A stretch of DNA of 9,019 bases from Pseudomonadota bacterium (GTDB lineage: Bacteria; Pseudomonadota; Gammaproteobacteria; Burkholderiales; Burkholderiaceae_B): assembly GCA_023432075.1 (NCBI GenBank), contig JAEYVD010000424.1, positions 1 through 9,019 of the forward strand, read 5' to 3'. This document shows positions 1-6,013 of this stretch, piece after piece. Numbering within the stretch: position 1 is the first letter of the stretch; every line of letters starts with the position of its first letter. The translations under genes and the position numbers were made by a program. The notes under the pieces are model-generated. The model ran no database searches, was not told the DNA's origin, and was given only the letters and a program-made list of their open reading frames with translations.

Positions 1-75
1 GCCGCAGGCGGACAGACCGGCTACCAGCGCAAAGCTGGCGGTGACTGCATAGATCTTGCGTAGGTGTGGCTTCAC
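1..75 (-). CDS. Lipoprotein N-terminus (partial gene)
   Basis: Only the first 25 codons are in the window; the rest lies beyond the left edge. Reading leftwards from a GTG at 73-75 gives an N-terminus with basic residues (KPHLRK), a hydrophobic stretch and then L-S-A-C-G, a good lipobox with the lipidated Cys at residue 24. This predicts an exported protein processed by signal peptidase II and anchored in a membrane. The start is supported by a strong GGAGGA ribosome-binding site at 82-87, 6 nt upstream. It lies 74 nt downstream of thiM on the same strand, so it may be co-transcribed with it. The mature part is not visible, so no function can be given; periplasmic-binding proteins and small envelope lipoproteins both start this way. 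Confidence 0.7.
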   Translation of the reverse strand, partial: MKPHLRKIYAVTASFALVAGLSACG

Positions 76-81
76 CGTCTT

Positions 82-87
82 TCCTCC
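82..87 (-). promoter_or_regulatory. Shine-Dalgarno site of the lipoprotein gene
   Basis: GGAGGA on the minus strand, 6 nt before the GTG start at 75. It is a near-perfect anti-16S match and decides the GTG start. Confidence 0.7.
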
Positions 88-126
88 GTGTTGAAGGGAA
101 GAATTTTGGGGACGGTGTGTGACCTA

Positions 127-143
127 CCCGTGACACGCACGGG
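127..143. other. Small hairpin between thiM and the lipoprotein gene
   Basis: CCCGTG and CACGGG form a perfect 6-bp stem with a 5-nt loop, just after the thiM stop. No T-run follows on the minus strand, so it is not a convincing intrinsic terminator. It could be an mRNA-stabilising or attenuating structure between two co-oriented genes. Confidence 0.35.
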
Positions 144-149
144 GCCAAA

Positions 150-965
150 TCAACGCAGGGGAGACTCGCGCGTCAGGCAATCCGATTCCAGCGCGGCCAG
201 CGCGTCCAGGAACCGCCATGCGAACGATCCCGGTCCATCGGCATGTAGCGCGGCGCGCTGGCCCGCGATGCCGAAGCACGACAGCGCGGCCACGGCCGCG
301 GCAAACGCATCGTTACGCGATACCGCGGCAAACGCCCCGGTCACGGCGCTTAGGGCGCAACCGGTGGCGGTCACACGCGGCATCAGCGGCGAGCCGCCCG
401 TGATGTGTACGGCGCGCACGCCGTCTGTCACGTAATCGGTTTCTCCCGTCACCGCCACCACCGTCTGGCGCTGCGTGGCGATGTCCCGCGCAGACTGCTC
501 GGCATGCGCGACGGCGTCGCGCGCATCCACGCCTTTGCCCGTGCTGAGGCCGCCCGCCAGCGCAATGATCTCGGATGCGTTGCCGCGGATGATGGCGGGC
601 TTGAGGTCGAGCAGCTGCTGGATAGCGTTACGGCGAAAGGCGGTGGCGTGATGCGCGACGGGGTCGAGCACCCAGGGCGTGCCCGCATCTGCGGCGGCCT
701 TGGCCGTCAGCAGCATGCTTTGCAGCCACGGCGCAGAAAGCGTGCCGATGTTGATGACCACCGCCCCGGCGAATCCGGCGAACTCGGGCGCCTCTTCTTC
801 CGCATGCACCATGGCGGGCGACGCCCCGATCGCCAGCACGGCGTTGGCCGCGTAGTTCATGGACACGAAGTTGGTCAGGCACTGCACCAGCGGCGCGTCA
901 CGGCGGACGGCGGACAGCAGGTCCTGGGCGTGTTGGGCGAGGGGAGTCAGATGGGAATGCGGCAT
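150..965 (-). CDS. thiM: Hydroxyethylthiazole kinase ThiM
   Basis: Cytoplasmic kinase that phosphorylates 4-methyl-5-(2-hydroxyethyl)thiazole with ATP, salvaging the thiazole half of thiamine; the product is joined to HMP-pyrophosphate by ThiE. The 271-residue protein has normal family length and matches ThiM along its length. Visible motifs are an N-terminal substrate region with NYAANAVLAIGASPAMV (37-53), DPVA (101-104), RGNASEI (127-133), TGETDYVTDG (173-182), and the phosphate-binding loop TATGCALSAV (199-208), where C203 is the catalytic-site cysteine typical of ThiM. Near the C-terminus GPGSF (244-248) is also typical. The ATG start gives an N-terminus of expected length, though no clear Shine-Dalgarno precedes it. 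No thiD or thiE is adjacent; a same-strand lipoprotein gene follows. Confidence 0.95.
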   Translation of the reverse strand: MPHSHLTPLAQHAQDLLSAVRRDAPLVQCLTNFVSMNYAANAVLAIGASPAMVHAEEEAPEFAGFAGAVVINIGTLSAPWLQSMLLTAKAAADAGTPWVLDPVAHHATAFRRNAIQQLLDLKPAIIRGNASEIIALAGGLSTGKGVDARDAVAHAEQSARDIATQRQTVVAVTGETDYVTDGVRAVHITGGSPLMPRVTATGCALSAVTGAFAAVSRNDAFAAAVAALSCFGIAGQRAALHADGPGSFAWRFLDALAALESDCLTRESPLR

Positions 966-982
966 GCCGGACGGATGTTGCG

Positions 983-999
983 CGGGGACGCGCTCCCCG
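983..999 (-). other. Hairpin in the thiM leader
   Basis: CGGGGA and TCCCCG form a 6-bp stem with a 5-nt loop, ending 17 nt before the thiM start. It would lie in the 5' UTR of thiM. None of the conserved TPP-riboswitch segments is visible around it, so its role is unknown. Confidence 0.35.
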
Positions 1000-1011
1000 A
1001 ATGAATGGCGT

Positions 1012-1041
1012 ATGTTCCCGGGGGAACCCGCGAGGTGTCAA
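1012..1041 (-). promoter_or_regulatory. Candidate thiM promoter
   Basis: A consensus TTGACA -35 lies at 1036-1041 (minus strand). After 18 nt comes GAACAT at 1012-1017, a poor -10 with 3 of 6 matches. The excellent -35 with a weak -10 would fit a regulated promoter. The position, about 50 nt before thiM, is suitable. Called on base matches only. Confidence 0.3.
1014..1027. promoter_or_regulatory. Operator-like palindrome upstream of thiM
   Basis: GTTCCC-GG-GGGAAC is a perfect 6-bp inverted repeat with a 2-nt spacer. It lies between the -35 and the putative -10 of the candidate thiM promoter and overlaps the latter, a place where a repressor would block RNA polymerase. The binding protein is unknown. 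Confidence 0.35.
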
Positions 1042-1110
1042 GCGCGCGTTGCGGAACAGCACGCCGGCCATACCCAATTTGAGGTACGGGCAGCTTTCAC
1101 GCCCGGTTCA

Positions 1111-1146
1111 CAATCATTGACCGGCCCCGGATCGCCGTGATGATTG
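1111..1146 (+). promoter_or_regulatory. Candidate promoter of the GH19 gene inside an inverted repeat
   Basis: TTGACC (1117-1122) and GATGAT (1139-1144) are spaced by 16 nt and form a plausible sigma-70 promoter about 60 nt ahead of the lysozyme gene. A perfect 7-bp inverted repeat, CAATCAT (1111-1117) and ATGATTG (1140-1146), has its arms on the two hexamers, so a dimeric regulator bound there would cover the promoter. Confidence 0.3.
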
Positions 1147-1204
1147 GGCACACGACGATATCGCCCGGGCGCCATGACCCCTGAAGCCAAGAAGAGGAAC
1201 CGCC

Positions 1205-1840
1205 ATGCTCAGTTCCGACCAACTTCAACGCGTGTTTCCCAACTGCAAGGCCCCTGGTGAGTGGGCGGAGGCGTTGGCGCCCGCGTTTCAGAAATACGAA
1301 ATCGAAACCCCTGACCGCATGGCGAGCTTTCTGGCGCAGACGGGCTATGAATCCAGCCAATACAACCGGATCGAGGAAAACCTGAATTACGCAACCGCCG
1401 CGCGGTTGACCAAGGTGTGGCCCAAACGATTCCCGGATGAAGCGTCCGCGATGCCCTACGTGAATAATCCGCAGGGACTCGCGAATCTGGTTTACGCAAA
1501 CCGGATGGGCAATGGCGATGCGCAGAGCAATGATGGTTACCGATATCGCGGACGGGGCATCATCCAGCTGACGGGACGCAGCAATTACGATTCGGCGGGG
1601 GACGCCATGGGCGTGGACCTGGTCAACACGCCCGAGTTGCTGGCCGACCCGAAATGGGCGGCGCTGAGCGCGGGGTGGTATTGGCAGTCGCGTGGGCTGA
1701 ATGAGTTGGCCGACGACCGCACGCATGACGACGACCTGGAAGACTTTGCCCGGATTACGCGGCGCATCAACGGGGGGCTGGCGGGTCTGAAGGACCGTTT
1801 TGCCCTGTTCAAGCGCGTGTATGCCGAACTGATTCGGTGA
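1205..1840 (+). CDS. GH19 endolysin / chitinase-like lysozyme
   Basis: Member of the glycoside hydrolase 19 lysozyme-like family (COG3179 type), which cleaves beta-1,4 links in peptidoglycan or chitin. The 211 residues are the usual size of a single-domain phage-type endolysin. FLAQTGYESS (42-51) carries the first catalytic glutamate (E49); IEENLNY (56-62) carries the second acidic pair. RYRGRGIIQLTGRSNY (113-128) is the family signature, and RRINGG (186-191) is the conserved C-terminal element. The usual AHES/GHES reads GYES here, a His-to-Tyr change beside the catalytic Glu. There is no signal peptide or anchor, and no holin, spanin or other phage gene nearby. The ATG has AGAGGAA at 1193-1199, 5 nt upstream. 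It may be a domesticated phage lysin or a secreted toxin-like effector exported by another route; the context does not decide. Confidence 0.9.
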   Translation: MLSSDQLQRVFPNCKAPGEWAEALAPAFQKYEIETPDRMASFLAQTGYESSQYNRIEENLNYATAARLTKVWPKRFPDEASAMPYVNNPQGLANLVYANRMGNGDAQSNDGYRYRGRGIIQLTGRSNYDSAGDAMGVDLVNTPELLADPKWAALSAGWYWQSRGLNELADDRTHDDDLEDFARITRRINGGLAGLKDRFALFKRVYAELIR

Positions 1841-1853
1841 CCCGGCCAAGCCG

Positions 1854-1904
1854 GTGCGCCGGCCACGCCGGCGCACGCATTTCGAGAGGGCCGAGGCGGC
1901 CCTC
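1854..1904. terminator. Tandem hairpins between convergent genes, possible bidirectional terminator
   Basis: Two perfect stem-loops lie back to back. The first is a 10-bp stem with a 3-nt loop (GTGCGCCGGC at 1854-1863 with GCCGGCGCAC at 1867-1876). The second is an 8-bp stem with a 3-nt loop (1886-1893 with 1897-1904), overlapping the Bug 1 stop codon. They separate the plus-strand lysozyme gene from the minus-strand Bug gene. T-runs after each stem are short, only TTT after the first on the plus strand, so intrinsic termination may be inefficient. Confidence 0.5.
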
Positions 1905-2859
1905 AATTCACCGTGATATTGGCCGACTTGATGACCTGCGACCAATGCGCCGTATCCTGCGCGACGGTGCGGCCCAGTTCCTCGGGGTTCTGGTAGTTCG
2001 CCCGCACGCCGGCTTCATTGGCGGTCTTGATGAGTTCGGGTTTCTTCAGCCCCGCCTCCAGCGCGGCGCTGATCTTCTGCACCACGGCGTCGGGCGTGCC
2101 TGCCGGCGCAAATAGCGATACCCACGCGTCCAGCTCGAACCCGGGGTAGCCCTGTTCGGCGGCTGTCGGCACGTCCGGAATCATCGGATGGCGCGTCGCC
2201 CCGGCAATGGCAATCGCGCGCAACTTGCCCATCTGCACGTGGCCGATCACCGACGGCGGCGTGGTCACGAAAAGCTGGACGCGGCCGGACAGGACATCCT
2301 GGATGGCAGGGCCAGACCCCTTGTAAGGCACGTGAACCATGTCGGTGCCCGTCATCTGCTTGAAGAGTTCGGTGCCCACGTGCGGCACGGAGCCGCTGCC
2401 TTGAGAGGCATAGTTGATTTCGCCCGGATGCGCCTTGGCGTAGGCAACCAGTTCCTTCAGGTTGTGCACCGGCAGCGACGGGTGCACCGTCACCACGTGC
2501 GGCGATACGGCGATCATGCCGACGGGCTTGAACGAGTCGGCGTTCCAGCGCAGGCCGGTAAACATCGACGGATTGCCCGCGTGATACATCGAATACGAGG
2601 CCAGCAGCGTATAGCCGTCAGGCCGCGCGCCCGCCACGACGCCATAGGCAATGTTGCCGCTGGCGCCGGCGCGGTTGTCGATGACGGTGGGCTGGCCCAG
2701 GCCCGTCGCAAGCGGCTCGCTCGCCAGGCGCGCGGCCAAATCCACGATGCCGCCGGGCGGCACCGGCACCACGATCGTGATCGGATGCGTCGGAAAATCC
2801 TGCGCGGCGGCCAGCGGCGCGAGCAGCGAGAAGGAGAGGGCGATCAGTTTGCGCAACAT
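1903..2859 (-). CDS. Bug family periplasmic receptor 1 (TctC-like)
   Basis: Periplasmic solute-binding protein of the Bug family, the receptor type of tripartite tricarboxylate transporters. Members bind small carboxylates or related solutes; the ligand here cannot be read from sequence. With the start used it has 318 residues: a Sec signal peptide (about 1-19, ending LAPLAAA-QDFP), the first ligand loop VPVPPGGIVD (31-40), DNRAGASGNIA (61-71), RPDGYTLL (79-86), and HVPYKGSGPAIQDVLSGR (176-193). I chose the ATG at 2859 because AGGTGA lies 5 nt before it (2865-2870). The GTG at 2868 would add three residues but has no ribosome-binding site. It follows the MetE-like gene by 28 nt on the same strand, so the two are probably co-transcribed. 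No TctA or TctB gene is present. Confidence 0.95.
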   Translation of the reverse strand: MLRKLIALSFSLLAPLAAAQDFPTHPITIVVPVPPGGIVDLAARLASEPLATGLGQPTVIDNRAGASGNIAYGVVAGARPDGYTLLASYSMYHAGNPSMFTGLRWNADSFKPVGMIAVSPHVVTVHPSLPVHNLKELVAYAKAHPGEINYASQGSGSVPHVGTELFKQMTGTDMVHVPYKGSGPAIQDVLSGRVQLFVTTPPSVIGHVQMGKLRAIAIAGATRHPMIPDVPTAAEQGYPGFELDAWVSLFAPAGTPDAVVQKISAALEAGLKKPELIKTANEAGVRANYQNPEELGRTVAQDTAHWSQVIKSANITVN

Positions 2860-2887
2860 GGATGTCACCTGGAGCTGCGGCGGGCGG

Positions 2888-3925
2888 TCAGGCGTTGTCG
2901 GCCAGTTCGGCGCGCACGATGGCGGCGCCCTCGACCATGGCCTTCATCTTGCCGTAGGCCACGTCGCGCGGAAGGTACTTCAGGCCGCAGTCGGGCGCAA
3001 TGATCAGGCGCTCTGGCGACACGTGCGGCAACGCGCGGCGGATGCGGGCTGCGACCACATCGGGATGCTCGATCTCGTGCGTGGACAGGTCCAGCACGCC
3101 CAACATGATTTCCTTGTTGGACAGGTTGTCCAGCACGGCACAATCCAGGTTCGACTGCGCCGTCTCGATGGAGATCTGGTGCGCCGAGCAGCCGCACAAC
3201 TCCGGCAGGAACGAATAGCCGTTCGGACGAGCGTGAATCACGGCGGCGTAGCCGAAGCAGATGTGCACCGCGGTGCGGCCCGTCACGCCTTCGAGGGCGC
3301 GGTTCAGCACCTCGACGCCGTACTCGCGGGCTTTCTCGGGGCGCGCCTGCATGTAGGGTTCGTCGATCTGCACGACGTCGGCGCCAGCCGCAAAGAGGTC
3401 GCGGATCTCTTCGTTGACGGCCTGGGCGTAGTCGTAGGCCATTTCGGCCTCCGACTTGTAGAAATCGTTCTGGGCCTGTTGTGCCATGGTGAACGGACCC
3501 GGCACCGTGATCTTGATCTGGCGGTCGGCGTTCACGCGCAGGAATTGCACGTCGCGCACCTGCACGGCATGCTTGCGGCGGATCTTGCCCACGACGCGCG
3601 GCACGGGATTGGGATGGCCGCTGCGATCCAGCGCCTCGCCGGGATTGTCGAGATCCACGCCTTCCAGCGCGGTGGCAAAGCGATTGGAATAGCTTTCACG
3701 GCGGACTTCGCCGTCGGTGATGATGTCGATGCCCGCGTTTTCCTGATCCCGAATCGCCAGCAGGGTGGCATCGTCCTGCGCCTGTTCCAGCCATTCCGGC
3801 GCCACGCGCCACAGTTCCTGGGCTCGCACGCGCGGGGGAAAGCGATCGCCAAGGCGCTTGCGATCGATCAGCCAATCGGGCTGGGCATACGAACCGACGA
3901 GCGTGGTGGGCAACAGGATGGACAT
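2888..3925 (-). CDS. MetE C-terminal-like zinc-dependent methyltransferase
   Basis: Cobalamin-independent methionine synthase family, catalytic domain only: 345 residues against about 750 for full MetE. In the family, zinc activates a thiol for methyl transfer. All four zinc ligands can be placed: H221 and C223 in HICFG, E254 in ISIET, and C313 in APDCGLKYL, with spacings close to those of E. coli MetE. VQIDEP (185-190) and the N-terminal TTLVGSYAQPDW region also fit. The N-terminal half of MetE, which helps bind polyglutamyl-folate, is absent, so the methyl donor may not be methyl-tetrahydrofolate. It could be a methionine synthase using another donor, or an enzyme breaking a C-S bond in the reverse sense, as proposed for other MetE-like proteins. 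GGAG lies 5 nt before the ATG (3931-3934). It is followed by a Bug receptor. Confidence 0.88.
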   Translation of the reverse strand: MSILLPTTLVGSYAQPDWLIDRKRLGDRFPPRVRAQELWRVAPEWLEQAQDDATLLAIRDQENAGIDIITDGEVRRESYSNRFATALEGVDLDNPGEALDRSGHPNPVPRVVGKIRRKHAVQVRDVQFLRVNADRQIKITVPGPFTMAQQAQNDFYKSEAEMAYDYAQAVNEEIRDLFAAGADVVQIDEPYMQARPEKAREYGVEVLNRALEGVTGRTAVHICFGYAAVIHARPNGYSFLPELCGCSAHQISIETAQSNLDCAVLDNLSNKEIMLGVLDLSTHEIEHPDVVAARIRRALPHVSPERLIIAPDCGLKYLPRDVAYGKMKAMVEGAAIVRAELADNA

Positions 3926-3965
3926 GCGGACTCCGGACGGAAAAGGCGTAAAAAGCGGACCCGGG

Positions 3966-3980
3966 TTTATAGGCGATATA
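3966..3980 (-). promoter_or_regulatory. A/T-rich promoter-like element upstream of the MetE-like gene
   Basis: On the minus strand TATAAA (3966-3971) is a good -10 candidate about 40 nt before the gene, but no -35 hexamer stands at 15-18 nt. A small dyad TATA-ggcga-TATA (3968-3980) with T-N11-A spacing overlaps it, so an activator-dependent promoter is possible. Confidence 0.25.
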
Positions 3981-4026
3981 GCGTGAATTGGGTTTGCGGA
4001 CAGATTGAAGAAAATTCATGCAACAC

Positions 4027-4063
4027 ACCGCCCGCCCGGCGCATGGTGCGGCGGGCGGGCGGT
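4027..4063. terminator. Strong GC hairpin, probable terminator of the DUF2383 gene
   Basis: A 12-bp perfect stem (4027-4038 with 4052-4063), one G-G mismatch, then four more pairs (CGCA/TGCG) close a 3-nt loop. The structure is 37 nt long and lies between the DUF2383 stop and the MetE-like promoter region. After the stem the minus strand reads GTGTTGCATGAATTTT, so there is no immediate U-run; the plus strand has only TTT. Termination may be rho-assisted, or the hairpin may protect a 3' end. Confidence 0.5.
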
Positions 4064-4095
4064 TTCAATGCAACGCGTATTGCAGCTTGAAGTGC

Positions 4096-4545
4096 TTACG
4101 TCGACGCGCGGTAGCGGTTACGCAGATCGCGGATCTGGTCGTGATTGCGCAGCACGCCCTGATACTGGCGTTCGACAACCGCGCGCACGTTGTCGGGCAG
4201 CGTTTCCTTGAGCGCCTTTTCGTAGTCCGCCTTGGCCACGTCCTCGCCTTTTTCGCATTCCTCGAGCAGCGTCAGGTCGGTGCGGCTGGATACCGCCGCC
4301 TTGATATTCGTCCAGCCACGATGCATGGCGCCGGCCACCGTGCCGCTGTCCTCCGGCTCGCCGCCCAGTTGCGTCACCAGGGTCTGCAACTCAGTGGCGC
4401 CGGCCGCGCAGTCGCGAGACCGGTTGCGAAACAGTTCCTGCATCTCGGGCGCCTTCGCGTCTTCAGCGGCCGAGGCAAAGCCCTTTTCGCCGTTCTTCGA
4501 CGTTTCGATCAGATTGTTCAGCACCTTGATTACATGTTCGGCCAT
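4096..4545 (-). CDS. DUF2383 ferritin-like four-helix-bundle protein (PA2169 family)
   Basis: Small soluble helical protein of the PA2169/DUF2383 family, 149 residues. The family is assigned a ferritin-like four-helix fold and is often found among stress genes; its biochemical role is not established. Matching features are an N-terminal helix LNNLIETSKNGEKGFASAAED (9-29), SRDCAAGATELQTLVTQLGG (43-62), the family hallmark HRGWTNIK (75-82), and the acidic helix ECEKGEDVAKADYEKAL (96-112). No signal peptide is seen, so it is probably cytoplasmic. AGGAGA at 4551-4556 is a strong ribosome-binding site 5 nt before the ATG, suggesting high translation. The gene stands alone between two hairpins; no clear promoter was found in the 132 nt upstream. 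Confidence 0.88.
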   Translation of the reverse strand: MAEHVIKVLNNLIETSKNGEKGFASAAEDAKAPEMQELFRNRSRDCAAGATELQTLVTQLGGEPEDSGTVAGAMHRGWTNIKAAVSSRTDLTLLEECEKGEDVAKADYEKALKETLPDNVRAVVERQYQGVLRNHDQIRDLRNRYRAST

Positions 4546-4570
4546 GTTGGTCTCCTGGGTTTGGAAGGAA

Positions 4571-4590
4571 CAGGCGGCGTGGGCCGCCTG
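4571..4590 (-). terminator. Hairpin between the M28 gene and the DUF2383 gene
   Basis: CAGGCGGC and GCCGCCTG form a perfect 8-bp stem with a 4-nt loop, about 90 nt past the M28 stop and 26 nt before the DUF2383 start. On the minus strand it is followed by TTCCTTCC, a weak pyrimidine tract. It may end the Bug-M28 transcript, or be part of the DUF2383 leader if transcription reads through. Confidence 0.35.
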
Positions 4591-4677
4591 GGAATTGGAG
4601 ACTCAGCAAGTGGCGTGCCTGGGGGGGTGATGGCCTGGGTGATTGTCGGGAAGATCGCGTTGTTGATCGCCTGTGCG

Positions 4678-5967
4678 CTACACGCGCGGGCAGGTCGAGC
4701 CGACTTTCAGCGCATCCAGCTCCTGATCCGTCATCTCTAGCGCCAGCGACGCCATCGCACAGGTGACCGCCAAGGCGTTGCGCATTTCGTCTTCCAGAAT
4801 AATGTCCGGCACGTCGCCGCGCGACAGGATATGGCGCACACGGGATTCAGGCTTTTCGAAGCCCGCCACCAGCCGCAGCGCAGGAATGCCTTGCTTGGCG
4901 AAATTGGCGTGGTCCGAATTCGGCATGAAAGGCAGCCAGTGCGACACGGGCACGCCGGCGCGCGCGGCGGTGTCCTGGACCACGTCCGCCAGCGCCGGAT
5001 AGTCGCTGATCAGCGCGCAGAGCGTGTCGTCGCCTGCAACGGTGTCCAGGTTGATGTCGAACTTCAGCCGTTGACGCTCGGTGGCCGGCATGTCGGCCAG
5101 GTAGCGGGCCGATCCGGCGAGCGCCCATTCTTCAGCGGTGAAGAAGCAGATACGCAGTCCAGGCGTGTCCGGGCCCAGCCGCTTTGCCAGCAGCCGCGCG
5201 GCTGCCAGCGCGACGGCAACGCCCGTGGCATTGTCCAGCGCGCTCTGGCCGAGGTCGTGGCCGTCCATGTGGGCGCTGATCACGATCCGGCTTTCCCGGC
5301 CGCCGGGCAGATCCAGAACGCCGGCGCAGGCCATCGAATCGCGCAATTCTTCGCCCTGAATCTGCAAGCGGACGCGGGCGCCGGGCCGGGCGGTCAATGC
5401 CGATGCGGCTTCGTGGCCGATATAGGCCGCGGGAATGCCTGCGCCGTCGCGGGGGCGGCCGGAAGAGCCGGACAAGGGGCCCGCGCCGGGCAGCGTATTG
5501 GCAATGAGGAAAGCGGCAGCGCCCTGCGCTACCGCCATGTCGTATTTGCGCCGGCGGTGCACATGCGTTTGCGAGAACGGATATTCATGGCGCACCAGCA
5601 CGACCCGGCCGCGCACGGCATCGCCGGCGCGCTCGAAGTCCTCCGGGCGCCCCGCGCCCACATCCAGGACTTCGCCTTCCAGGCCTTGCGCGGCGGTGGA
5701 GGCCGAGCGCAACAGGGGCACGCACTCCAGATCCACGGGCGCGTCGCCCAGCAGCGTCAGGCGGCTGGACAGGCAGCGCCAGCCATCGTAGGGCACCGGC
5801 ACGCACCGCACGTCGGGGCCAATTTCCCGAAGCCGGTCCAGCGCCCAGTCCATGGCCGCTTCGTCCTGCCCGGTACCGGACAGGCGCCCGCCAAAACTGC
5901 AAAGGGTCTGAAAATCGTGCATCAAGGCCGCGTCGTCGGCGGCCTGCTGTTGCCAGCTTGTCGTCAT
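4678..5967 (-). CDS. M28 family zinc metallopeptidase with PA-domain insert
   Basis: Di-zinc aminopeptidase/carboxypeptidase-type hydrolase of family M28. With the start used it has 429 residues. An N-terminal helical segment (1-60) is followed by a PA-like insert (about 98-205) and the catalytic domain. Ligands can be placed: H233 (SAHMDG), bridging D245 (ALDNATG), the base-ligand pair E279-E280 (TAEEWALAGS), D308 (NLDTVAGD), and H379 (RHILSRGD, in place of the usual YHT-xx-D); SDHANF (351-356) is also family-typical. There is no signal peptide, so a cytoplasmic peptidase or N-acyl-amino-acid/amide hydrolase is likely. The ATG at 5967 has GGAGA 5 nt upstream (5973-5977). The ATG at 5991 would add eight residues without a ribosome-binding site. 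It follows Bug 2 by 46 nt on the same strand, suggesting that it degrades what the receptor captures. Confidence 0.92.
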   Translation of the reverse strand: MTTSWQQQAADDAALMHDFQTLCSFGGRLSGTGQDEAAMDWALDRLREIGPDVRCVPVPYDGWRCLSSRLTLLGDAPVDLECVPLLRSASTAAQGLEGEVLDVGAGRPEDFERAGDAVRGRVVLVRHEYPFSQTHVHRRRKYDMAVAQGAAAFLIANTLPGAGPLSGSSGRPRDGAGIPAAYIGHEAASALTARPGARVRLQIQGEELRDSMACAGVLDLPGGRESRIVISAHMDGHDLGQSALDNATGVAVALAAARLLAKRLGPDTPGLRICFFTAEEWALAGSARYLADMPATERQRLKFDINLDTVAGDDTLCALISDYPALADVVQDTAARAGVPVSHWLPFMPNSDHANFAKQGIPALRLVAGFEKPESRVRHILSRGDVPDIILEDEMRNALAVTCAMASLALEMTDQELDALKVGSTCPRV

Positions 5968-6013
5968 CAATGTCTCCGGCGCCGCGCGCATGCCGCGCGG
6001 CGCTGCGTGCGTG

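Noticed and set aside
966..1100. TPP riboswitch upstream of thiM
   Set aside because: Searched by eye on the minus strand for the conserved CUGAGA-type and GGAUAAUGCC-type segments; none found. A covariance search would settle it.
1097..1945. Minus-strand open frame (282 codons) over the GH19 gene
   Set aside because: The plus-strand frame has the GH19 signature and a ribosome-binding site; the antisense frame has neither.
2651..4090. Long plus-strand open frame (479 codons) opposite the MetE-like and Bug 1 genes
   Set aside because: It is antisense to two well-recognised genes, has the Arg/His/Gly-rich composition of a GC-bias shadow, and shows no family motif.
4591..4677. Minus-strand peptide-like stretch after the M28 stop (QAINNAIFPTITQAITPP)
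   Set aside because: It looks protein-like, but the frame has no start codon after the nearby stop and ends inside the DUF2383 start region.
4630..4740. Short plus-strand peptide with a hydrophobic start (MAWVIVGKIALLIACAL...)
   Set aside because: It has a TM-like beginning, but half of it overlaps the M28 3' end in antisense, its ATG follows a G-run rather than a proper ribosome-binding site, and the tail has no pattern.
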